From Halicephalobus mephisto (taxonomy: Eukaryota > Nematoda > Chromadorea > Rhabditida > Panagrolaimidae), in assembly GCA_009193035.1 (NCBI GenBank), contig SWDT01000204.1, positions 1 to 64,000 of the forward strand: a stretch of DNA of 64,000 bases. The letters run 5' to 3'. Position numbers and translations under genes: made by a program. Below, in pieces: positions 51,738 to 60,601 of the stretch. Within the stretch, counting starts at the first letter, position 1; every line of letters begins with the position of its first letter. A model generated the notes under the pieces. That model worked only from the letters and a program-made list of their open reading frames with translations, did not search any database and was not told the origin of the DNA.

Positions 51738-51961
51738 AGTAGTATATAAAGGGGGCTTCTGGCGCACCCATTTCCCCCACTTGTCCATTCCCGGCATACG
51801 GGGGTTTATGTGCAATTTAAGCAAATTTATATAACTTTACTAAAAAGGATACGTGCCCTCACATATAAATCCAACAAATATATTTATTAAAAAAGGATAT
51901 GGGGCATTACGTCTAATTCCGGCAAAAATATACATTTTTACTAAATGATGCGGGTCCTCCT
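51738..51961 (+). repeat. Left terminal inverted repeat of the Maverick-like element
   Basis: 224 bp, matching 59091-59313 in inverted orientation at more than 90% by eye. It contains TATATAAA at 51743-51750, close to the tip and pointing inward. Confidence 0.9.
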
Positions 51962-52250
51962 ATGTTCCTCTAGAATCCCACTCCTGAAGGGTCGTAGCCA
52001 AAGGCGTAGACTCCAGGGCTGTAACACAGTTAGTTATTTTATTTAATTCCGTCAAATTTTCTTGTTTTAAATGTCTATTAACAAACCATTAACAAATTAT
52101 GACATTACAGAATTAGTTAAAAAATAAAAAAATAAAATTCTTCATATATAATAAAGTATAGAAAAAATGTTATTTTTTGTATCTCATAATTCTTATATAA
52201 TTTCCAGCTACTCAGAACATCTTAATTGTTCTAAAACATGCAGCGTCATT

Positions 52251-54115
52251 CTATCTTTGAAGTTCATCCACAAGCTTTTCAATATTATTTATCATATTGT
52301 CAGCCTCATTTCTTACTTTCATTGATGTCAAAGCACGAGAATTTGCTTTCATGGTGTCAATGACACTTTTCAGTTCATTTATGAAGTTAAACTGTGAACA
52401 GATTTCTTTGAGTTTTCGGCACCATTTATGAATTTCATCTTCTTTTTTCTTAAGGACTTTCTGTAATGTCTGAATATCAATATTCAGGGCGTTGATTTTA
52501 TTCTCAATAGTAGTATTTCTCTGGATATTTCGGTCATAACTAGCTTTCACGTCTTGGAGGATTTCTTCAACTGTTTTGGTCTTTTTCACTGGCTTTTTAT
52601 TGTCGTGATAATGTGTTGTGTATGCACATTTACAAATATGGCATTCAGCTTTCAATATACCAATCATCTGCCCAATATGGCCTATAATGTGAGTATGCTT
52701 TATACAGCTACAACGTATGAGAGCTTTATCTCCTACATCGGTTGTGCAGTTAAGACCGCAGTTCTCGTGACAGGCTTTGTCAGTATGGTTCATGCAAATC
52801 GTATTGAGATACGTGGTTTCCTCCATTTCTATATATTCCACCTGCTTATTTTTCTTATAATTGGAGTACTTCTCAATATCAGTACTAACTCCCTTGTGAA
52901 CGAGCTCTGCAGAATCTAGATCACTCTGCAAAATCTGCAGCTTTTTCACTTCAAGCAAGATTTCATTGACATTTGCCTTAATCTTATTTCTGTTTCGACG
53001 CATATCTCCAAACACATTAGTATCAATATTACCCATTGTTTCTATTGTTTTTATCATCCTTTCGATTTCCTTCATTGACGTTCGCCAATGATTGCTCAGC
53101 TCCGTCTTGGTTTCTTCTTCGTTAATCCAAATGTCTCTTGCTATGCAGAAGGCAGAGTTATTCATATAAAATACATTGTCTTTAGGAACTATCCATGGCT
53201 CGAGGGTTTTCAGATCAAAGTTGGCTGTAGCCTTTGAACAGTTAGTAAGAACAACTACAAGGTTTTTCAGGAGGATGTCTGGTACAGAACTTCTTAAAAG
53301 AGCTAAAGTGTTGCGCATGGCCACTGTAGCTCTAGCTGACGTACCATTTACAACAATGATAATAGTAGTCATGAGTTTAAGTCTTTCCGCAGCAGACGTA
53401 ATTTTGTTAATATGCTGATCATCCTGCTCCGTCCCTTTTGTATCGCTGAAGCCTGGAGTGTCAATAAAGTTATAGCAAGAAGTAAATAGTCTGAAGCTAT
53501 AGATATTGCATTCAGTAGTCTTGCTCTGCATTGGATCGTGAAGATCTGTCTCAGAGTGTTCCCAGTCCTTTGTCGGTTGATAGTTGTTAATGGGAATAGC
53601 GATTTCCAAGTTTTCAAGTGATCCACCATGGAAATAATTTGTCAGATAATTGATCAGTGTAGATTTTCCAGAGCCTGTTTCTCCAAGCAATAAGATATTG
53701 CAAGTAATTTGGTTCTCGATTTTTTCTACTATTCCAGGCACAAAGGCTGTAAGAGCACTATAGTGACTTATCGAAATAAAATAATTCAAAATTTCAGTTT
53801 CAAGTGGTTGCGACAAATTTGGTTACAGAATTTTAGTTTTATGGAGGTATATGACAAAAATAAAAGTATTGTCTCAGATATTTTTTCGAATCCCAAATTA
53901 GAATTATGATCATTAGAGTGGAAACTACTAAGATAATATCCATTTTAGTAATTGTTCCTTCTAGTCATAATTCTCGAAATTTTTTCTATTCTTTTAATTT
54001 ATTTCAATAACGAATTTCCCAAACCTCAAAACTTACCAGTAGGTTGAGAAAAAGTTGTACTTCCCGCTTTTGAAGTAGCGTTTTGTTTATTGTCATTGGT
54101 AAACTCAGAAGTCAT
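52251..54115 (-). CDS. AIG1/GIMAP-like GTPase carried by the Maverick-like element
   Basis: Predicted GTP-binding protein; GIMAP/AIG1 proteins act on membranes in immunity and cell survival, and the role here is unknown. Two exons: 54037-54115 (79 nt, starts MTSEFTND) and 52251-53746, joined by GTAAGT and CTTACAG in phase, giving 524 aa. GETGSGKS (about 48-55) is the P-loop, DTPG (122-125) the G3 motif, and VVVLTNCSKA the G4 region, where the usual Asp of TKxD is not evident. A Cys/His cluster at about 344-400 (CxxCxC near its end) and a coiled-coil tail at about 410-500 follow. No stop or frameshift is visible, unlike its neighbours in the element. The gene runs toward the left terminal repeat and is the only one there. 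Because it is outside the core Polinton set, I infer it is cargo. Confidence 0.8.
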
Positions 54116-55514
54116 ATTGAAACTGAAAAAGGAAGTAATTAACAGATTTAGATAAAAAACAAAAACAGTAGTGTCAAAAAATTAGATCATGAGTAAAGCA
54201 TAAATTACTTTAAAACAAAAGAAAGAACAGTTTCAGTACTAGTTGTACCGAGTGAATAAATTAGAGTAATGTTTACTGTCGATTTATTAAAAGAGTTATG
54301 AAAGTTCAAACAGTAAAAAATAAAAGTACTCGTTAGGATATTACCCAGACCCTTTTACTGTCAAAGATGAGCAAACTTTTTATCTATTAGGTCAGTGGAA
54401 AAATTTTTTCCAGAAAAAAGTTAACATTTCATCTTTTATATCTTTCTTCAAACTTAATATTAATTAACGATATATTCCCCATCTGTAGATATAACCTTGT
54501 CCCATCGAATAGGCAGATCACCAATGCCTTTGGCCCAAAACTCTGGGGACTGGATCTCGAAAAAGTTCGAAACTTCAATTTTCACCTCATCATATGTTTT
54601 GAATTTTTTCTTGGCTAATTGGCGCTTGAGATGTTGGAATAAATAGTAATCAGAAGGCACAATGTCAGGAGAATAGAGAAGGTGCGGGACCGTGGACCAA
54701 CCAAGATCAGATAATTTTTCCTAACTGTCATTCGCGATATGCGCCCGAGCATTGTCATGGAGTAAGTAAATTGCCACGCGTCTTCGGCGTTTTTCTTTCA
54801 TTGCTTTAGACAATTTCTGAAGTTGATCGGTGTATTTGATAGCATTGACTGTCTTGCCTTGAGGGAGTAATTCATCGACAGTCCGCGGACGTCCTAATCG
54901 TTCTTCATCTTCGAAGTTCGTATCTCCAGATTAGAAGCGATTGAACCAATTGTAAATCGTCCGATAGGTGACAATGTCCTCACTAAATGCACTGTGAATG
55001 TTGGCAGTCGCAACGCTGGAATTACATCTACGTTTCCATTCGTAGAAGATTATAGTCCGAAGTTGATGTTTCGAAATCAATGACATATTTGTTAAATACA
55101 GTGACGCGCGTGGCCTTATATAGTCCTAGCACAATTACCCCTAGAGTCTTCTAGAACATTCTACAAACCACTAGTGCTTACATTTCATAAGCACTCAGTA
55201 ATACGATTTTGAAATTTTTCTGGAAAAAATTTTTGCACTGACCTAATATTAAGCTATTTATGTATTAGTTTGAGTGATATTTTATCGCTTTTTCCTGGGC
55301 TGTCTTATTTGTCTTTCATAATATAGTCTTTGTTGAAGAACATTTTTCTCATTGCAAGAAGATAATTCCTCATCCAGCTTGTGACTTAACAATGTCTTTG
55401 TTGTGGAACATTATTTCATTGAAACAAGAGGAAAATTCGTTGACAATCATAAGAAAATAATCTCATACATTCCACTTTAGAGAAAAATAATCATAAAAAT
55501 TTTCTTCATTATAA
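54116..55514. other. Spacer containing the mariner insertion
   Basis: Without the 860-bp mariner copy, only about 540 bp separates the GTPase start codon from the capsid-like gene. These two diverge, so their promoters should lie here. Confidence 0.4.
54387..55246 (-). mobile_element. Internally deleted mariner-family transposon
   Basis: Ends are inverted repeats of about 30 bp beginning TTAGGTCAGTG, flanked by TA on both sides (54385-54386 and 55247-55248). The minus strand encodes a broken mariner transposase: an N-terminal helix-turn-helix starting near 55084 (MSLISKHQLRTII), and a C-terminal part with HDNARAH (the second catalytic Asp) and YSPDIVPSDYYLF. The middle with the first catalytic Asp is deleted and stops interrupt the frame. 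The usual size is about 1.3 kb, so this 860-bp copy is dead but could be mobilised in trans. It sits inside the Maverick-like element and is younger than it. Confidence 0.9.
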
Positions 55515-55958
55515 ATGACGGTTTTCATTTTACAACTAACATCCAACGATTCAACTTTTGAGTATCCTCTTCCTCAAAAGTTTTTGCGTAAGAAGTACAA
55601 AGTAGGAGTTATAAAATTGGATAGTTATTTAGAAATAAAAAGTAAAATAAATAAAAATGATCAAAATAATAATGGTGAGAAAGACAGTAAATCCTCTAGC
55701 AATAACATTGACAATATTTTTATCACATGTAACTTAATTGAAGATTGTTATGTTAACAAAAAGATGTTCAATTCAATTTATAGATTTAGACCTAATGATG
55801 AAGTAGAAATAGAAATAGAACCAAAAAATATCATTTATCATGAAGTAACTAATAGACCAAATAAAATAAATTTAAAATTAGTAGATATAAACAATACTTT
55901 GATTGATTTTAAGAACATTAACGTTTTTATTGAATTGAATTTGAAAGAAGTATCGTAA
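55515..55958 (+). CDS. Polinton capsid-like (minor capsid/penton-type) protein, short form
   Basis: 147 aa. The start FILQLTSND and the C-terminal half (FITCNLIEDCYVN, PKNIIYHEVTN, NLKLVDINNTLIDF, then a closing beta strand) follow the pattern of a protein found in many animal Polintons. There it ends with a CNI...IIY...D.dG..idFr...i.i.L arrangement and is thought to be a jelly-roll capsid component. Those relatives are longer (about 200 or more aa), and here the middle is replaced by a Lys/Asn/Ser-rich stretch of about 30 residues. The ORF is open and has a normal ATG. Confidence in the family is moderate since this is from memory. Confidence 0.55.
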   Translation: MTVFILQLTSNDSTFEYPLPQKFLRKKYKVGVIKLDSYLEIKSKINKNDQNNNGEKDSKSSSNNIDNIFITCNLIEDCYVNKKMFNSIYRFRPNDEVEIEIEPKNIIYHEVTNRPNKINLKLVDINNTLIDFKNINVFIELNLKEVS

Positions 55959-55968
55959 GGAAATTTTA

Positions 55969-56268
55969 TTAATTATTATTATTTTCAGTGTATGGAAGAA
56001 TTGTTTTAAATCCAGAACCTATTACATTTTTTCCAATCAGATAATCGACAAATTCTTTATTTTTCTTTGTTAATTTCTTTTTTCTAGGCTTTTTTGATGG
56101 AACTTTATTATCATCTTTATTTGATTTATCAATTGTTTCATTATTAATTACAAGTTGACTCATTTCACAATCATCATGAACTTTGATCAGCTCGATTTTA
56201 TTAATACTATTTTCGTCTAATAGTTTATATTTATTATTTTTTTCAGTCATCGAAAATACTAACACCAT
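55969..56268 (-). CDS. Small basic protein of the Maverick-like element
   Basis: 99 aa, or 93 if the second Met is used. The middle is very basic (KKPRKKKLTKKNK, about residues 59-71) and the end has IGSGFKTILPY. It starts 21 bp beyond the glycoprotein stop on the same strand, so the two may share a transcript. I do not recognise a family. Small basic proteins with Gly-rich motifs occur in adenovirus-like capsids, but that is only an analogy. Confidence 0.4.
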   Translation of the reverse strand: MVLVFSMTEKNNKYKLLDENSINKIELIKVHDDCEMSQLVINNETIDKSNKDDNKVPSKKPRKKKLTKKNKEFVDYLIGKNVIGSGFKTILPYTENNNN

Positions 56269-56289
56269 TTATTATATTAATTTTCAATT

Positions 56290-57797
56290 CTAATTTAATG
56301 AGAGAACAGATGGGAAGTTAGTTAAACTTGCCTTTCTTTCAACTTTAAGAGGTTTCATTTCTATTTTCCCAGTTGGAATTGATTTATCCTCAAAGGAAAC
56401 TAATTTAATTCTATTTTGTTCTCTTTTATTTAAAGAAAACTGTGGTGATACAACATAAATCAAAGATCTAGCAATAAATACATAAATTAGTGTCGAAGCA
56501 ATTGTTACATAAATTCTCCAATACTTCAACCAATAATATTCGAATAAACTATCCAAATCGTTTATAATTTCATGAGGTATCGCTGAGTTTTGCTCATTCT
56601 CTTTTAATTCCACATCAGCATTCGACATTTGCCTTATCTCATTTAGCAATTCTTCTTCGATATCAGTCTTCACATCATTGAAGAAGTGTTCTTTAAAAAT
56701 TACTTTAGTATTTAAAAACCGTAAGTCATAGTTATTCTTTATTTCAATGTTTTTTAAATTAGAGATATTAGTGTTGTGGAAACTAAGATTATTAGTAATG
56801 ACACCGTCTTTCATATACCAAATTTTATCATTATATTTTTTAATTTTGATAGGAACATAACCTTTAATATCATTTAAGTCAGTAAATTCAATCAGGTTAT
56901 TATCAATTTCTTTACAGAATTTAACTTCGATAACAGCACTTTGTGCTGGATTAGATTTATGATCCGATTTATCATCGTTAATTACTTTAACATCAACTGT
57001 TGTGTAATTTAAAACCTTTTGAATAAATTTCTTTGGATTCTCCTTCAATAATATTTCTAAAATTTCATTATGATCATTGAACATTTGACAAAAAGTTTCT
57101 GTTAAATGTCTTAATTGACTCTTGATATTACTTTCTAGATATTGTAGTTCTCCTGCTTCTTGAAAAGTTTTAACAGAATTCTGATCTGATCTTTTTTCTC
57201 TAACAGATTTTAACGCATAACCTTCTGAGGTTAATTGTAAATTATTTCCACAATCAGTCGTGAAGTTATCTATTAAATTTAAAGCTATTTGATAATCATT
57301 ATTGATCCAAAAATTTGCATTAAAATAGTCCTTAAGAACTCCAATAGAAATGAATTTACAGTTGTGTTTATCATTCACTTCCCAAACCATGAATTCATTT
57401 GGTTTAATTTTACATCTAACTTTTGAATATTCACACTTATTCATATCAACTACAACATTACTAGGACGTCTTTGGTTATAGTGAGAAAGAACTTTAGTCT
57501 CAATTAAAACACAATTCTTCTTTAAATAATGTTTAGCTCTGAATAAACTAGTAAATCTGTTTGGATATTCGATAGAAACTTTATTATTAGTGCGATATGA
57601 ATGTTCCCCTTTTTCCAAAACACCAAAGTCACAGGTTTTGCTTTTTATCATGTCATTACATTCTTTTATCGTAATATCTTTATATTAATTTCTTTTTCAA
57701 CTAAATGTTCATATCCAGATAAATCAGTATATAAAGAAACTTCAGTGATAACTTTTTTGCATAAATGAGCGTTTGAAATATATTCTATAGTATTAGT
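56290..57797 (-). pseudogene. Envelope-glycoprotein-like gene, frameshifted
   Basis: The main ORF (56290-57651, 453 codons) has a Cys-bearing N-terminal ectodomain, a single membrane segment at about 378-401 and a 52-residue basic tail. The motif order MVWEVND...C.FISIG, then CGNNLQLTSEGYALK, resembles the envelope glycoproteins of chuvirus-like viruses and related retroelement envelopes. The preceding 57666-57797 region, in another frame and ending in a stop at 57666-57668, looks like the next N-terminal piece of the same protein. The gene is therefore broken, and no signal peptide was found upstream. A fusogen role is inferred from resemblance only. Confidence 0.5.
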
Positions 57798-58204
57798 TTA
57801 AAGATTTCAAATCTCTTTACTTTTATTTTGTCTTTGTAGTTAAAGTTACATTTTGGTAATTGAGGAAAATTAAAATATTATTTTGGAGAATTTTCAGTAC
57901 TGTAGACATAAAGATCGGAGTTAAACCGGAAACGGCCTAGACAGGATCCCCAAAGCTCCGCCCAGTCAGCCGATGCCTGGGAGGTGAGACTAAAGTATTA
58001 GAGAGTCAGTCTTTAACAAAATCCAGTTCTGAACTGGTCCGAGTTTGACTTCGGTCAAACGAGGACCTTTCCTCTCTTTGTTCTATGCTTATGTTAAGAT
58101 AAACAAGCTTAATTGCTAATAGTAGGAACCAACAGTTTTCCGCCCAATCAAGGAGCCCCAGAGTGTCACACCATCGACATCCACACAATCAACACTACAA
58201 AGAT
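57798..58204. other. Unassigned segment inside the element
   Basis: Less AT-rich than its surroundings (58006-58188 is an ORF on the minus strand without resemblance). It lies where most of the polymerase gene should be and may be the scar or filler of a deletion. Confidence 0.4.
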
Positions 58205-58628
58205 ATGAGTGAGATGAAAGAACATTTCGATTTTAGTGACTATTCAAAAGATCATGTATTATATGACGAAATAAATAATTGGGAAGTTTAAAGATGAACT
58301 AAATGGAAATATTATGAATGAGATTGTTGCATTGAAACCAAAACAATATGCATATAAAACCGGAGATGGCGAAGAGATTAACAAATCAAAGGGTGTTAAA
58401 AAGAATGTAATCAAAACTTTAAAAGTCGATGATTGCAAAAGATGTTTACTTGAAAATAAAGTAATTAGAAAAGAGCAATTTTTGATTCAAGCTAAAAAGC
58501 ATACAATTTATACTATAAAGCAAAATAAAGTTACATTGAGTGATGATGATAATAGTAGGGAAGAGTATAAAAGATATATTTTAGAAAATAAAATTGATAC
58601 ATTAGCTCACGGTCATTACAAAATCTAA
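58205..58628 (+). pseudogene. C-terminal remnant of protein-primed DNA polymerase B
   Basis: Two consecutive pieces in different frames: 58205-58291 (HFDFSDY, ending in a stop) and from about 58281 to 58628 (KFKDELNG, MNEIVALKPKQYAYK, KGVKKNVIKTLK, ending TLAHGHYKI). These match the order of motifs at the C-terminal end of Polinton polymerases as I remember them. All exonuclease and palm motifs upstream are gone, so the enzyme is non-functional. It is convergent with the protease remnant, overlapping it by 27 bp. Confidence 0.8.
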
Positions 58629-59019
58629 GACAATTTCTTTAAAATCATATTTCTCCATTAATTTTAGAAAAAGTAAAACATAATAAGCACAATGATGTGT
58701 ATTGAATTTTTGAATTTGAAAGGTTGATAGATTGATTCCATCAATCTTTTGTGAATTTAAGTAGTTCTGTAATTCAATTGGAGGATCCAGTCCAAAAGAA
58801 TCAAAATAATAATTTTTATCATTATTCCGGTAATAACAAACCCAATGAGTGCCACTATTTTTACTTTCATCAAGATTTACAACTTCACATTCCTCATCAT
58901 TAACCTTACCTGGAAGACCGTCCCTCACATAATACTCCTCTGAAATTTTTTATTTTTAATTCTTAAGCTAGATGTGTAATGTCGGAGAGTGTTAATAGTT
59001 CTAAGGTTCTAATAAACAT
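58602..59019 (-). pseudogene. Adenain-like cysteine protease, broken N-terminus
   Basis: Capsid-maturation protease of the Polinton/adenovirus type. The body (58602-58928) keeps the catalytic arrangement: His in GTHWV, Asp in YYFDSFG and Cys in THHCAYYVL, plus RDGLPGK at its start. The N-terminal piece, beginning at an ATG at 59017-59019, is in a different frame, has a stop at 58963-58965, and ends with a frame change near 58926-58934. The downstream part has no in-frame ATG at its beginning. The gene is judged dead, although the catalytic body itself is uninterrupted. Confidence 0.8.
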
Positions 59020-59090
59020 TTATAATCAAGAAAAATTGACCGGATTGCATAAAATACCTAATACAGTCAGAGTCTATTATAGAGAGACAC

Positions 59091-59313
59091 AGGAGGACCC
59101 GCATCATTTAGTAAAAATGTATATTTTTGCCGGGATTACACGTAATGCCCCATATTCTTTTTTAATAAATATTTTTGTTGGATTTATACGTGAGGGCACG
59201 TATCCTTTTTAGTAAAGTTATATAAATTTGCTTAAATTGCACATAAACCCCCGTATGCCGGGAATGGGCAAGTGGGGAAATGGGTGCGCCAGAAGCCCCC
59301 TTTATATACTACT
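59091..59313 (-). repeat. Right terminal inverted repeat of the Maverick-like element
   Basis: Inverted counterpart of 51738-51961. Its inward-facing TATATAAA lies near 59301-59308 on the minus strand, in the right orientation to drive the protease gene. Confidence 0.9.
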
Positions 59314-59319
59314 CTCGAG

Positions 59320-60601
59320 AAATTAGACCCAGTTTTAAATTTTTATTATTTAATAACTCTTAGCCTCTCTGTTTCCGATACCTAACATATGTATCATTAA
59401 ATTCTACTCATCATAGCTAGCGATTACTATCAAGTAGGTTACTGATATATAAAAGATATGCAGTTTTTAAGCAGAATTTATATAAAAGTACAACTCAATT
59501 TTTAGTAAACTTATCTGATGTGGACCGATTTTGTCTTGTGATTGCAGTTCGAGGTCAGGTTAGAACCGGGATGTCCGGATTGGACTGAGGAATTAGAGTC
59601 ATGTCGATTCACTGTGATAAGTGGCTAATTTGAACCGGGTTATTTTGATTTGGGAATGATTGAATTGGACTTGGTTTTGTTAAGCGCGCAGAGGAATCGT
59701 ATCTGTGATCCGATAAGTCTTGTAATAGAGGATTATGAGAGGGTTTTCGTTGGTAGTAAGGAATTGTCGTTGAATCACCATTACTTTTTTCATCTTTAAT
59801 GTTTTCGCTACTTTCAATCCTGTTTGGTTTTTATGACACTTATTGATGTTAGTTTTATTCGACTCCTTAATAGAAATCAGGGTTTAGTCACATACTAAGG
59901 ATGTCTATCAGAGGAACAACGTTTTGGAAGTCTCCTAGTTTATAATTTCTCTACCCAGTAATTACCACATAATGCACAATCATGCTCTATTAGACTAATG
60001 ATGAAAATATGAAAAAACAAATTATATAAAAGCTGAAGAGATAACAAATTACGTGCAGTTACAGTAATGGATGAATGACCAGAAACTTATTTAGATGATA
60101 GAATCAAATTAATGAGGTAGTGTTTATGTAATTGCCATCATATTTTGACGTCCACTATAAATAGTGAATATTCACAAATTTGCAATTGTACTACATGCTT
60201 TATTGAAATCGATAGTTGTTGTGGAATTTACATTCAATAGTAATGTTTGTTTGCCACTTAGCTGTAGCGACCATGATTTGTTGAGTATATAACTTAGACT
60301 TCTGTAGTTTCTCGAAGCTACCAAATCAGTTTAGAATCCAAGCATGTCATTTTTCACTCAAATCCTGTAAATAAAAAACAAATTTGTATAAACCTTGTTC
60401 AAATCCGTGGGACGCGAATCAAGGGGCGGAGTTGTTGGTGCGCCTACATTCGCAAAGTGCTGGGCGGTCAGTTCTTTCAGCAGCGTCGTTCATTTCTTCG
60501 GCTTGTTACTATTTCGTTGACTATATTCTTGGCGTAATTTAGCCTTTACAATATTTATGAAGATGAGATAGATCTTTATTTGATCAACTGATGCTGTTAG
60601 A
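59320..60601. other. 5' flank of the ephrin gene
   Basis: No ORF with support. Probably contains the ephrin promoter; the segment at about 60420-60500 is less AT-rich than the rest. Confidence 0.4.

Larger units (their letters stand above)
51732..59319. mobile_element. Deleted Maverick/Polinton-like element with cargo
   Basis: The element proper is 51738-59313 (7576 bp), starting and ending with AGTAGTATATAAAGGGGG in inverted orientation. The flanking 6-mers CTAGAG (51732-51737) and CTCGAG (59314-59319) look like a 6-bp target duplication with one change; 6-bp duplications are typical of Polintons. Inside are a polymerase B C-terminus, adenain-like protease, capsid-like protein, envelope-like glycoprotein and a GTPase. 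Full Polintons are usually 15-20 kb. Integrase, most of the polymerase, packaging ATPase and major capsid protein were not found, so this is an internally deleted, non-autonomous copy. Confidence 0.85.

Noticed and set aside
54460..54660. 66-codon ORF that could look like a separate gene
   Set aside because: It is the C-terminal part of the broken mariner transposase.
58979..59212. 77-codon + strand ORF entering the right terminal repeat
   Set aside because: Antisense to the protease N-terminal remnant and the terminal repeat; no own features.
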